Source: Craspedostauros australis (taxonomy: Eukaryota; Bacillariophyta; Bacillariophyceae; Mastogloiales; Achnanthaceae). Taken from it: DNA of 64,000 bases. The number at the start of each line of letters is the position of its first letter. Position 1 is the first letter of the stretch. This document shows, one piece after another, positions 1 to 10,386 of the stretch. Made by a program: the position numbers and the translations under genes. Under the pieces are notes generated by a model. The model was not told where the DNA came from. It saw only the letters and a list, made by a program, of their open reading frames with translations, and did no database searches. The stretch covers positions 806,001-870,000 of the forward strand of contig JAMXDE010000007.1 in NCBI GenBank assembly GCA_026770025.1, read 5' to 3'.

Positions 1-58
1 ACTCTCCACAGAAGAGTGAGTACGACTTCTGATCAATCCAACGCCTTGTTAGGACAGA

Positions 59-859
59 ATGACGATATCATCACGCAGGCAAACCGCGATGCGGATCACT
101 ATCGCAGCGCTGTTAGCCTCAGCCTGCGCTTGCTTTCAGCCATCCTTCCCATGGAATCGTCCAGCGCAGAGAGCGTCTCCGACATCCATCTTCGTGACCG
201 AGAATGGCAACCAAGGTCCAGCGATGCCGGGCGCTTCGACCGACATGAAACCGCTGTACGATGGCACCAACTACACCTTCCCCGACACCACCGATCCAGC
301 TGGCATCGCCGAGCTCCTCGAAGTCTCCTTCGTCAACGCCTGCATGCAGCTGCGCACGGGGTACGTCGACGTCCTCAAGCTCTTCATCGTGGCCGCCATC
401 AGCGGATACGAATTTGGATTTTCCATTGCCACAATCGAAGAAGCCTTGGAGGCGTGCCCCAAGCAGACGGCAGGCCGCCCATTGATGGCTGAGGAAATTA
501 CCTTGCGCCAGGATTGGTTGTGCGTCGTCTACTACCTGCTCTCACAGATGAACCATCCCACGAAGTTCGGAGGCGACGTCGACATCGTGCCAGACTCCAT
601 TCCAAAGGTGTACGGCACTGTCGTTGAGCGCCTCGTCAAGAGTTATGCGGCGGGGCATGGTGGTGACGGAGTCACGGTGGAATCGTTGGCAGCAGATGGT
701 CCGTCCGATCTTTCACCGTTGGATCAGGCGGTGCGACTGCAAACCATCCGAACGGCCAAGCTCACCTTGCAGGTGCTGCAAGAAACGGAGGATGCGAGGC
801 CAGGCGGGACAACACCTCCATCGCAACCGCCAACACCACCGATCGAAGGGGCGTTTTAG
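59..859 (+). CDS. Plastid-targeted protein of unknown function
   Basis: The intronless frame encodes 266 residues. The first ATG (59) gives a basic stretch followed by a hydrophobic segment; a second in-frame ATG at 89 would start directly at the signal peptide (MRITIAALLASACAC) and is the more natural start for a secretory leader. The leader ends in CAC-FQPSF, a small residue followed by Phe, which matches the signal-peptide/transit-peptide junction used for import into stramenopile plastids. The mature part is about 220 residues, mostly helical in character, with a conserved-looking core (LLEVSFVNACMQLRTGYVD, then EEALEACPK and LRQDWLCVVYYLL) and a Pro/Thr-rich tail. I do not recognise the family; no cofactor or catalytic motif is visible. 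Plastid location is inferred from the leader only. Confidence 0.75.
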   Translation: MTISSRRQTAMRITIAALLASACACFQPSFPWNRPAQRASPTSIFVTENGNQGPAMPGASTDMKPLYDGTNYTFPDTTDPAGIAELLEVSFVNACMQLRTGYVDVLKLFIVAAISGYEFGFSIATIEEALEACPKQTAGRPLMAEEITLRQDWLCVVYYLLSQMNHPTKFGGDVDIVPDSIPKVYGTVVERLVKSYAAGHGGDGVTVESLAADGPSDLSPLDQAVRLQTIRTAKLTLQVLQETEDARPGGTTPPSQPPTPPIEGAF

Positions 860-2530
860 AAGATGCATGTCATATGCACTACGAGTACGAGTATGAGAGA
901 AGATTGCCGGAACGATACCTGCACAGGGAAAGCACATGCGTGCATACCAAGACGCTACAATTGAATAATATCCTCCGATGAGGACTATCACCGGGATTGC
1001 TACGTTATCGCGGGAGTCAATGCCCGCTCTACTCGCAGAGTATGGTATTATACATCAGATTGTCATTTCGGAAGCAGCTGCGACAGGCAACATGCCGACC
1101 ACAGCATTGTAATGGTTGATGATCAGTTGATCAGGTATGGATCCACCTTGTACCATACTGGGATAGAGCATCGCGGAGTGCACCAAACTGACTCTCCAGG
1201 CTACATCTCCAAGTTTATCACCGGTCTACTCGTACAAACAAGATACGACGAAACACCAATCTAGCATACAGTACTTTACCATGGATAGCATTCGAGGGAT
1301 TGGCGTCATCAATGGCATTTTGTACGACTACTCTACAGCGCCTCTGATTCCTTGGGATCACACCAGTCCTCTTCTGCAGACTATCGTGCTCTATCGGTCG
1401 AGTTGCAGATTTCTTACATAGGTCGTGCCGTACAAATAGCCTACGGATACGGATACTTCACGAACAGAGTGCCGTATTACTCCATGAGGCGATCATGCAT
1501 CTCCGCCCAGCCAGTCCACATGAATCTCAATTCCGAATTTGGCAAGCTTCCCACTTTGTTCTGTTCTGTGCTCCGTACTCTGTCTGGCCCATTGCATTCC
1601 GTTCCAGCAATGATGGGTCAGCGCATCTTTTGCGCTTTGCTCTTCGCACATACCAATAGCGAGTCATGATGCAGTAGTTTGTCTCCGACACGGCAGTGAC
1701 GTTGACAACGGAAATCTCTTTCGTGGTTAAGTGACGTCAACGCTGTCAGGCATTCCACTTATCGACACTGGAGGCGACGCACGACATCTCACCCAACGTC
1801 ACGCCACATCACCTCACAGAACACAAACAAACAAACACATGACCACGACCACACCAAACGGGAGCCGAACCTCTGCCACCATCTTCCTTCTGTCGCCCTG
1901 CCATTTTCATTTCGGAATTGTTCTGCGAATGTATTCCATCTTCCGATCCTCCGTCTCACCCCAATTCATGCATCGCATTGGAGTTCATTGCGCATTGCGG
2001 CCAAACGCGAGGCCAATCAAGCAACGAGCCCACCACCAACCATTCGTTCATTCATTGATTCATTGATGCATTTGTTCAATCATTCAGTGACTCTGAACTT
2101 CCTGCGGTTCTCACAAAATCAACACAGCACCATCTCGTGCACTTGCCTCTCGATTGGTTCCGCTTCGCTGCTATTGCCATCGATCAAGTGAGAACACAAC
2201 ATCGGAAGCCGTCGCTTCAATCCCATCCAAGCAAACCGGATCGCATCGCATCGCATCACATCGCATAAAGTGAAGCCCGGCCCAACCCATCACAAGAACA
2301 GCAGGACGGAACCAGACATCAGCACGTTCCAGACTCTGACCACATTTCACAACAAAAGACGACACAACCTCATCCTGTTGTACGACAGGAGCACCAATAT
2401 CAATATCGAATTGATTCGAGTCGAGTAATTGCAATACACACAACGCAATACCACACACGTTCCTATACTATACAGAACTCTGTTCCATTCTCCATATCTC
2501 AGGAGCAAGCGTACGTCTCACACACACAAC
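860..2530. other. Intergenic region without a supported gene
   Basis: About 1.7 kb between the plastid-targeted gene and the ankyrin gene. The frames here are short, start at non-ATG codons or read as low complexity. It holds a short CGCAT repeat near 2245-2268 and copies of the GTACCATAC-type motif near 1038 and 1149. The last few hundred bases probably carry the promoter and 5' untranslated region of the ankyrin gene. Confidence 0.6.
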
Positions 2531-4069
2531 ATGGATGCATCGCTGAAGGAACTCGAGCGACTCTCACAAGCATCCCTCAGGAAATTCTACAACACCACAT
2601 CCTGGGAGAAGCATCACTTCGCATTGTCCTGCTGGTTGCAACGTCAGAGACAGAGGAAGAAATCCACCGCCACTCTGCCAACAATGAATTCTGAAGCCGC
2701 AATGCCACAAACCAACGACTGGATGGTGTGCAGCACATGCCCCAGCCCGATGCAACGCAATATCCACGGAGACACCGAATTGCACAGGCTCTTGATGACC
2801 AACGCTCCTGTTGACGTCATTCGATCTCAGTTGCAGCAGCTCAAGGAGTGCATGGACCTTTGCCGCCAATCCACCCAAAGCAAGGCATTGGCGCAGGCAC
2901 AGGCACAGGCACAGGCAGCGGCGTGTCCACAAGATGACACCCCGGATGCAATACAGACGCGTTCCTTCACGACGAACGTCCACGGCGTCTCACCGCTGCA
3001 CGTCGCACTACATCGGAACGCGTACGACCTGGAATCGATCGTCGCGGCATTGCTGGAATTTGACCCTTCCCAATGCGCGGTTCCAATGACGACCGGATTC
3101 TACCCCATTCACGTCATGTGCGCCTACAATCGCACCCTCAATGACAGAGTCTTCCAAACCATCCTCGATGCTGCGCCCCACGCGATCCTGCACGAAGACG
3201 TTCACGGTGACAACGCGTTGTCCTTGCTGTGGAAGAACGTGATGAGGTTCGGCTGGGCCATCACTGCCGAGCAGGGCTCGCAGACGTTCCATCATGTCTT
3301 TTCCATGGCGCGGGGTACGTCGTCCTGGATGAACGTCATCACGCCGAATCAATTCTTGCAGTACGCCGTGCAGCTCATCGCGTCAAGCCGACAGAAGCAC
3401 CCACAGAACGTGACCTTCCACGACATCTGCGGCACTCCGCGATGTCCGCCGTTGTTGGTGCGACTCCTGCTGTTGCATCTGCACGAATGCGGCGACGCAA
3501 TGCACATCGAGGGAGATGTGTACGAGGTAGACGATGCCCACGACAGGCTGCCGCTGCACCATGCTGCCCAAAGTCCCGCAGTCGCCCATTCTGACATCGT
3601 TCCGATCGTCGAATTATTGCTGGAGGCCTACCCGCATGGTTCCCACATTTGCGATGCTTCTGGGCGACTGCCGCTGCATTACGCCATGGTGAATGACACT
3701 ATCGGCCAACGCACGATCGAAGCGCTGGTGAAGTCGTATCCGGAGTCCTTACGCATGCCAGACCCTGTGACCGGCCTGTATCCCTTCATGCTGGTGGCAT
3801 CCAAATCGTCAGATGCGAATGGCGACGGCGGCTGCATCGAATGCGGCATGCGCTCGATTGATTTGGAGGATTCTGCTCATGCGCTGCACGCGGAATCTAC
3901 GACAAGTGCAACTACCATCGCTGTGCCTTCTTCTGCGACAACGTATGTCGCGGTGGCGCAAGCCAATCCGCAAGAAACCAAAGACGATCGTCATAATGTG
4001 CTCGACATGTGCTTTCGCTTGCTCAAGGATTGTCCGGATCCAATGATCGAGATCGTTGCAATGGCGTGA
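2531..4069 (+). CDS. Ankyrin-repeat protein
   Basis: Single-exon gene of 512 codons. The frame is open from 2429, but the first sensible start is the ATG at 2531 in the context ACACAACATGG. Ankyrin-like units are visible in order: HGDTELHRLLM near residue 77, HGVSPLHVALHRNAYD near 160, TGFYPIHVMCAYNR near 197, HGDNALSLLWKN, then DRLPLHHAAQ and SGRLPLHYAMVN in the C-terminal half, the latter followed by TIEALVKSYPESLRMPDP and TGLYPFMLVA. This degenerate 'LPLHYA ... YPESLRMPD ... LYPFMLAA' arrangement is common in large expanded ankyrin families of diatoms (known from the family). A short Gln/Ala microsatellite (AQAQAQAQAAA) sits near residue 125. No kinase, zinc-finger or membrane segment is present; the role is probably protein binding. 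Partners cannot be deduced. Confidence 0.85.
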   Translation: MDASLKELERLSQASLRKFYNTTSWEKHHFALSCWLQRQRQRKKSTATLPTMNSEAAMPQTNDWMVCSTCPSPMQRNIHGDTELHRLLMTNAPVDVIRSQLQQLKECMDLCRQSTQSKALAQAQAQAQAAACPQDDTPDAIQTRSFTTNVHGVSPLHVALHRNAYDLESIVAALLEFDPSQCAVPMTTGFYPIHVMCAYNRTLNDRVFQTILDAAPHAILHEDVHGDNALSLLWKNVMRFGWAITAEQGSQTFHHVFSMARGTSSWMNVITPNQFLQYAVQLIASSRQKHPQNVTFHDICGTPRCPPLLVRLLLLHLHECGDAMHIEGDVYEVDDAHDRLPLHHAAQSPAVAHSDIVPIVELLLEAYPHGSHICDASGRLPLHYAMVNDTIGQRTIEALVKSYPESLRMPDPVTGLYPFMLVASKSSDANGDGGCIECGMRSIDLEDSAHALHAESTTSATTIAVPSSATTYVAVAQANPQETKDDRHNVLDMCFRLLKDCPDPMIEIVAMA

Positions 4070-4434
4070 CTTCAACAGCACAAGTGCGACGTCGCGTCCA
4101 ATTGAGTTGAGCATGTACATCGTGCCATACCCATAGATGGGACAACGGGTATGCCATGCGCAATTTGGTCGAAGGCTTTGCCACGCACTCGTAATGACGC
4201 CGCAGTTAAAAGAGATACGAGCACTCCGGCTCGCATAGTACCATACTTTGTTGTAAGTACGGTCCTTTTCCTCGTAATTGAGTTTCAGCCCTAGTTCGAA
4301 CAACGCACCTCGACCGAAACCAAAAGATCGAGCTTGCAATACAGCAAGAGTGCGAGTAGTCTTGTCGATGTGGACAACATTTGTATGCATTAGTATGTTG
4401 CTACTCGAAGTTTGTCTCCCTCCAGAGATCAGTA
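4070..4434. other. Intergenic region between ankyrin gene and transposon
   Basis: No gene. This is the 3' flank of the ankyrin gene and the left flank of the transposon insertion. It includes a CGTGCCATAC motif at about 4116 and a GTACCATAC motif at about 4227, both recurrent in intergenic DNA of this window. Confidence 0.55.
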
Positions 4435-4593
4435 CATATGAGCCAACTTAGTGAGTCGACCTGCACTTTGTTACGGGACTCAAGAACATTTATTCAGTAG
4501 ATCCAAACCAAGCATATAATCGTATTCTCCCACCTCTTCTTATAAATAATTAACCATTACATTTTTGAGATAGATCCTATTTTAAGTTTTATG
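4435..4593 (+). repeat. Left terminal inverted repeat of the transposon
   Basis: This pairs with the reverse complement of 10387-10545. Outer block 4446-4481 (starting ACTTAGTGAGTCGACC) and inner block 4539-4593 (ending TTTTAAGTTTTATG) are identical to the other end. The inner block is strongly AT-rich and may serve as a subterminal transposase-binding region, which is inference. Confidence 0.93.
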
Positions 4594-5139
4594 CATATTC
4601 AAAGGCTTTCTGAAGTCGTATGGGTCGATCCCTGTGAAATTCCTAGTTGTTTTGCAGAAAGTTCGATCATGTTCTCATGCATTTATCGTATGGTATCCAA
4701 TCACGGAATAGACGCCGGGATTGTCGTTCGTTTGGTACGCGTTAAATACACGTTAGCATCTGCGACATGATCTCACATTTTGCTCGTCACAAAACACATC
4801 ACACAAAACACATCACACAAAACACATCACACAAAACACAAAACACAAAACACATCACACATCACACATCACACATCATCGGCATCTGTTCACAAATTCA
4901 GGCATCATCGCCACACTTTCGCTCCATTTCGCAACTTTCTTCGCCAATGTCATGTGTACTCTCTGTTGTGTTCCATGCTTGTGCTCGCCCTAGTAGTGTA
5001 GTAGTAGTAATAGTTGCTGTGGCTGTCAATGAATGGTGGCCTTTCATCCCATGCTCTCCTCTCCTCACTTCGTCTCAAACCTGTGCAGATCATCACATCC
5101 GACCAAATAACAACTACACTCTCCACCAACAATTCCACC
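4594..5139 (+). other. Leader region of the transposon upstream of the transposase gene
   Basis: About 550 bp between the left inverted repeat and the likely start codon. It contains a minisatellite (4789-4879) and pyrimidine-rich DNA just before the ATG. The transposase promoter is presumably here, but no clear TATA box was identified. Confidence 0.5.
4789..4879 (+). repeat. ACACATCACACAAA-type minisatellite
   Basis: Tandem imperfect copies of a roughly 14-base unit (ACACATCACACAAA), degrading to ACACATC copies at the right end. It lies inside the transposon, between the left inverted repeat and the transposase start. Confidence 0.85.
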
Positions 5140-8100
5140 ATGTTTCCCTCTGCTGCTGCCAAGGCCCTCTCCAAGGATGGCAACCCCTCCCCCAGTAAGA
5201 AACCGCGTTCTCCTTACCCTGTATCTCCTCCCTTCGATTCGAAGGGGTTCCTGCTGCCAACTGCGGAGCAACTGTTGCCTGACAAGCCGTCCGCTGCGTT
5301 GAGGAAGCCGAGCACCATCACGCGAGTGATCGATGTGAAGCCGATGCATGCAGCGGATGGCAACCTCGTCCCGAACAGTACGCATGCGCACGCTCGCGAG
5401 CTGCATGTGTACGTTCACATCCTCGACAATAACGGAAGCGTCTTCGACGACTCCAATGTCAGGGTGCGTTCGGAGGGACGAGGTGTTGGCGATGGTACGT
5501 TGGTGAGCGTTATCGTGAACGCGCCACCCCCGCCTGCTGCAGCTGATGTTGCACCACCTGCCGAGCCTGCCCCACCGGCGAGGCTCCCTCGTCGCTGCAA
5601 TGCTGTTGTTGCTGGTGTCTACGCAGACACCTCCAATGACAGCGACACCACCTACGACGACAACGACAGGGGTGAACGAACGCGTGCCAGCAGGAACAGG
5701 AGAGGAGGTCAGTTCGGGTTTGATCCGGAAGAGGCGGGAAACTGGAGGCGCGATGCCATTGTTCGTGTCATGGCAGTGCTTGGATCTAACCTAGATCCTG
5801 AACTGTTGTACCACATGCCCAAAACAGGATTCGTTCTTGACAGCAACGGTGATAGGACAACATGGTGGAACTTGACACGCGTGTGGGTCACTGTGGCTAC
5901 TGCGCTCTGGGGTGTCTTGCTCCCTCAGGAGGAGTTGCCAACTCGTCAGATTAAACAGGTGGTGGAGTTTGTCCGCGCTCGCGTGGACCTGCCGCCGCCT
6001 GCACTCGGTTCAAATCTGTACACCCTGTGTGTGAGGGGGGAAAAGACAATTGCTAACGTGGCGAAAGCCGTTCTCGCTGCATCTACTTCATGCAACAACG
6101 TCACTGCAATCCTGTCTCGTCATGTGGAAATCATGCCGGAGGAACAACGTATTCGTGTCGCACCAGCACGCGCCACTAACACTAGGAGTCAACTAACAAC
6201 GTTGCGACGCGCCTTCGACATATTCAGCTGTGGCGGAATCATTCCGCCCAAGGTTCTACAGTATCGTGTGCGTGCTTGCAACCTGTCTGGTGTGACGTCG
6301 TTTCTCATGACCACCACTACGTACAAGGCAGGGTTGAGTCACACGGTACAGTTTGGAGGTGTCAAATTTGAAAATGTCCCCGTGTTCGATCGCGGAAGCA
6401 CGACCATCGAACAACTATTCGGCATGTACTCATCCACGACCAACAACCCAGTGGGAATGCCCGCTTTCACCCTCATCACCAACCTACTCACACGCAAAAG
6501 CAAGATCAAGACGGGCCTCTCTTCCTTCGAAAGCTACTTCTGGATGGCGACGGAGAAACTCAAACAGGCGATTTCGCGCCTAGTAGACCTACTGAAGGCT
6601 AAGTATGAAACAGACGGGGAGGAACAAAACGATGCCAATGACGAGAGCGACAACCACAACGACGAGCCAGATGACGTCATCGCTCCACATGTGCGCACAG
6701 CCGATTCCCTCTTGCATGCACTCGAACTGCTTGTTGTGTTCCTCAAATGGGAATTCACCGCCTCCCACATGCAGCTTCAGTGTGACGATCCCATGCATTC
6801 GGCTGCGTTCGCACTCACCACCAACAAGGAGAAGAAGAAGGCAACAACCACATCAACCAATCAACGCCAACCACGCACCAACAAGCACAAGCGCAAGAAG
6901 ACCACCTCTGTCACCAACGACACTCCAAACGTCACAAATGACAATTCTCCCACCACTACAAATGACCAACCCTGTAAAGTATGCAACCGTTGTGGATCAG
7001 CAATGCGATTTGTGAATGATCGTTTTGTTCCTTTTGTCACAATGCTTAAGGACAACGAACTCGCAGAACACAAGGACGAATTACAATCCATGCTTGCGGC
7101 GGCGCCGGGATTCGCCAACGAAATTGTTAACTACATGGCTCACAAAGTGCGTGCAAAAGTTCAATTCCGACAAATCGCCTTTTATCAATCCGAACTCAAT
7201 GATAAGCCTGAAAGAGCCTATGTGGTACTTGACCATAAGCAAAAAATTCTACCGACAGGCCAAGGCGAAGCCCAACAAGAATATTGGGGGAAGAAGGGAA
7301 TGTCACTGCTTGGGGCGATGGTCATCACGTGTCGCAATGACATTTTTACTTATCGGTTCATCGACATTGTGGTCGATGGAAGACCGACACAAGACACTCT
7401 TCAAGTTGGTGGACTGCTGGAGATCGTGCAAAAAAAGGTCAAAGACATTCACCCATCCGTGACTGAAATCATCTTACAGAGCGATAATGCGTGTTGTTTT
7501 GCCAGTCACGAGCACATCGCGCTCATCACGTCCAAACTCAACAAGAACCTTGTGACACGAAACGCGGCCAAAATCATCATGTGGATCTACACGGAGGCCC
7601 AAACCGGTAAGAGCATGCTGGACACCCACTTCGCGTACATCACACGTGTACTGCGAAAATACGTGCAAAGTGGCAAGGACATCAAGACCCCGTTCCAACT
7701 CTTCCTCGCGCTCCAAGCCGGCAGCATCGCGGGGACAACCACGGTACTTGCCAACGCGTCGTCCCTCCAAGGCAACATCACGACGCTTCCTGGCGCACCA
7801 AAAAGACGATTCCGCGCGAATGGGCAACAGGTACGTCAAACTCACGAGGTGAAGTATGATGATGACCAGGCGCGGTTGGTGGCTGCATCTGGTATCACGG
7901 AAGACGTCGTGGTCAAGAGCGCTGAATGGGAAGGGTGGACCATCAACGAGTTGGGTGTCGTCCCTGCCGATTCGCACACGTCCGACAAGCTGCCGATCAC
8001 GTCCGAATCGTCCAGGAAAACGGACAAGACGCGCAAAATGGGGCGCACAGCAACAGAGAGCAAGGCGTTCGCGATTGGCAAAGCCCTCCAAGACGGACAA

Positions 8101-8688
8101 CAACATCTACCATCCGATCACACCACAGCACTACAAGACCAGACCGCGGACACAGAACATCCACCACTTGCAGTGCCCGGCTGGGCAAGCAAAACAACAC
8201 GGACCAACGCCAAACTACCAGACTACATCGCGGACAAGTTGAAGGACATCTGTGAAGCGTCCGCGAAGGACCCAAAAAACAGGCCATCGGAGCACGAAGC
8301 ACACGAGAAACTGATGAACAACGCAAGAACCAAAACTGACTGGTACGTGCAACTGCACGCAAATCCCATGCGTGTCAAATCGTCGCTGTTTGCGGCGTAC
8401 AGTGCCAAACAACGCAAAGAAAAGAAGCAGGCTGCCCTCATCAAGACGGAAACCACCACAACACTGACCACCACCACCACCAACACAACAAGCAAAGCAA
8501 CAGTAACAGCATCTGCAATCGTGGCCATCAATAATGTGCCAGATGGAACAGAGGAGGAACGAATCGAAGAGGAGTTGCAGAGAGAGGAAGAGGAATTGGA
8601 GAATCAGAGGTGGTGTGATGCTCACACAGTGAAGGCGAATGCAGAAAGTGAGGCTGTGTTGGATGATGATGGCACGAAAATTTTGTGA
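5140..8688 (+). CDS. Putative DDE-type transposase
   Basis: 1,182 codons without interruption. The start at 5140 has a strong context (TCCACCATG); the frame is open further up, and another ATG at 5029 would add 37 residues. Residues 1-190 are Pro/Ser-rich and disordered. Residues ~600-620 hold a small Cys cluster (C612, C615, C618: CKVCNRCG) that may bind zinc. The catalytic-like core is at 690-850: VVLDHKQKILP (D698), then GEAQQEYWGKKGMSLLGAM; LQSDNACC (D782); and YTEAQTGKSMLDTHFAYI (E819, D828), followed by VQSGKDIKTPFQL. From memory, the order 'D-xxxK-xLP / E-xQ-xx-GKKG / SDNA / E-xQ-xGK-xx-D' occurs in uncharacterised transposase-like proteins of cnidarians, fish and some protists; I cannot name the superfamily. 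The C-terminus is Lys/Thr/Glu-rich with coiled-coil character. It acts presumably on the inverted repeats that flank it. Confidence 0.8.
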   Translation: MFPSAAAKALSKDGNPSPSKKPRSPYPVSPPFDSKGFLLPTAEQLLPDKPSAALRKPSTITRVIDVKPMHAADGNLVPNSTHAHARELHVYVHILDNNGSVFDDSNVRVRSEGRGVGDGTLVSVIVNAPPPPAAADVAPPAEPAPPARLPRRCNAVVAGVYADTSNDSDTTYDDNDRGERTRASRNRRGGQFGFDPEEAGNWRRDAIVRVMAVLGSNLDPELLYHMPKTGFVLDSNGDRTTWWNLTRVWVTVATALWGVLLPQEELPTRQIKQVVEFVRARVDLPPPALGSNLYTLCVRGEKTIANVAKAVLAASTSCNNVTAILSRHVEIMPEEQRIRVAPARATNTRSQLTTLRRAFDIFSCGGIIPPKVLQYRVRACNLSGVTSFLMTTTTYKAGLSHTVQFGGVKFENVPVFDRGSTTIEQLFGMYSSTTNNPVGMPAFTLITNLLTRKSKIKTGLSSFESYFWMATEKLKQAISRLVDLLKAKYETDGEEQNDANDESDNHNDEPDDVIAPHVRTADSLLHALELLVVFLKWEFTASHMQLQCDDPMHSAAFALTTNKEKKKATTTSTNQRQPRTNKHKRKKTTSVTNDTPNVTNDNSPTTTNDQPCKVCNRCGSAMRFVNDRFVPFVTMLKDNELAEHKDELQSMLAAAPGFANEIVNYMAHKVRAKVQFRQIAFYQSELNDKPERAYVVLDHKQKILPTGQGEAQQEYWGKKGMSLLGAMVITCRNDIFTYRFIDIVVDGRPTQDTLQVGGLLEIVQKKVKDIHPSVTEIILQSDNACCFASHEHIALITSKLNKNLVTRNAAKIIMWIYTEAQTGKSMLDTHFAYITRVLRKYVQSGKDIKTPFQLFLALQAGSIAGTTTVLANASSLQGNITTLPGAPKRRFRANGQQVRQTHEVKYDDDQARLVAASGITEDVVVKSAEWEGWTINELGVVPADSHTSDKLPITSESSRKTDKTRKMGRTATESKAFAIGKALQDGQQHLPSDHTTALQDQTADTEHPPLAVPGWASKTTRTNAKLPDYIADKLKDICEASAKDPKNRPSEHEAHEKLMNNARTKTDWYVQLHANPMRVKSSLFAAYSAKQRKEKKQAALIKTETTTTLTTTTTNTTSKATVTASAIVAINNVPDGTEEERIEEELQREEEELENQRWCDAHTVKANAESEAVLDDDGTKIL

Positions 8689-10386
8689 GGGGTGTGCATC
8701 GCTGCGACAACACGAGTTGTGGAGTTTTGCGGGTGGCAGACCATGCTACTACAACGAGTCTAGAGGCCATCCAAAAAACACATCCAAATATCGGCTTATC
8801 ATGCTATATCTCAACAACACATCGCTTAAAATTAAATGTAAACATTGCATTCAGACGGCTGGCTATCTGTTAATCAGAATATCGAAGTTAAATGAATATA
8901 GAACATATTATGGAAGTCATGTTGGTTTGCTGTGTGTTGTGTGGTGGATTCGAGAAAAAATTGTTGATGCCACAATGTTGCCCTCCAATGAGCACACATG
9001 ATCATCATCATCATCCTTGTATTTCAGAAAAATGTGCATACCATTCGCTCTGCATACCTCCCAGCTATCCGCTCCATGAAGCATGGCCACAGATATTGGC
9101 TCTGCATGCAGCAATGCATCCACACACTGAAACAGAGCATGTTCGAAAAATCATTTTCGATGTGGATGCAGTTCAGATACGGATCCGTATCTCGTCCATA
9201 CGATCCTTTCACCCCCTCCAAGCGCTCCTCGTGCATTACCACACTCCATGGCGACACGCGGATGCATCCATACTGGGCTGGGAGTGCATGGCCGACGTGA
9301 TGCACCTCCATATGATGATGTGGTGGTGCATTTATTGCTCCCACCAAACATGACCATTCCGCAGATATGGTTAGCTGCAGCGTCTTCCAGACAACTTGAG
9401 AAGAGCATGCTTCACGACGTGCATCTTCAATTGATGCCGCACGCATCTTGTATGGGTGGCTTGACGATTGAGGGGCGTCGTCTCATCGCCCCTCACCGCC
9501 AAAGCCACGCGACCGGTGCTGCGCGAGCCCCAACCAAAACTCCTCAAAACCACCTTTGCCTCTGCGCGGACACCTTCCCGGTGCTCCGCGGCCCTCAAAC
9601 TTCGAGGGTGCCTTCATATTGGCCTTCTCGAGGCATCCTGCGCATCCATAGGCGCTGATATGGTCTGTGTGTGTCACACATTGGCCAAAACCAACCAGCC
9701 GATTTGGGGCCAAATTGTGATCGTATTTTGGGGGCCTACGACGGCCCCAAATCAACCCCTCTCCCCACCTCTGTTCGTCCACCCATCAAACGTTGCGTGG
9801 AGATGACGGCGATGTGCTTGGATCTTGAATTGGCCGCCTGGTTGTTGCGGCGCCAAGCATACCGTTCGACGGCCATTGTGGTGTTTTTTTGGTGTTGCTC
9901 CACTTCCATGTCGGTGTGTCGAGTTTGCCACTCTCAACCGGCCTCACATGTTGGGGGATGTGGAGATTTACCTCCAATTGTACCGAATGTCCAAAAAGAC
10001 CACTACACAAAACACTCGAGGAGTACCAACCCTTCTCAACCACTTCGCCACGACGAAGCAGACCTGATGATTTTCCGCATCGTGATATGATTGGTGTTTC
10101 ATGACGAAGTATCCAATTTCGTGACGTCGATGACGGATTGGACAAGCACATTGTGCAATTAACGTAAACACGAATTCGCCGCTTCCCCCAACATTCTACA
10201 ACTAGTGCTATCGTGGATGGACTGTTGGATGGTCTCATCCGAACACCTGAAAAAGAGACTAAACAATTCAAAATCGGAACAAAGTTGCAGAAACAAAGAA
10301 CAGCAAAGGGTTAAATTGGATCGATGTAGTCGGTAGAAGACGGCCGAGTCCCTAAAGCAGTCTAAAAATGCGCACATTGTCGGGTC
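8689..10386. other. Right part of the transposon without a convincing gene
   Basis: 1.7 kb between the transposase stop and the right inverted repeat. Frames are short and start at non-ATG codons, or lack recognisable domains. The longest is on the minus strand at 10271-9786 (161 codons), followed by another minus frame at 9782-9483; together they might be remnants of a second, decayed gene, but composition and lack of motifs do not allow a call. The segment 9460-9760 is noticeably more GC-rich than the AT-rich DNA around 8780-9000. Confidence 0.5.

Noticed and set aside
5014-5139. Upstream extension of the transposase frame
   Set aside because: The frame opens at a non-ATG codon; the ATG at 5140 has a strong context and the upstream translation is Ser/Leu/Thr noise. 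The ATG at 5029 remains a weaker alternative.
9483-10271. Two minus-strand frames in the right part of the transposon as a second gene
   Set aside because: No motif, no plausible start context, no splice pair that joins them with confidence.
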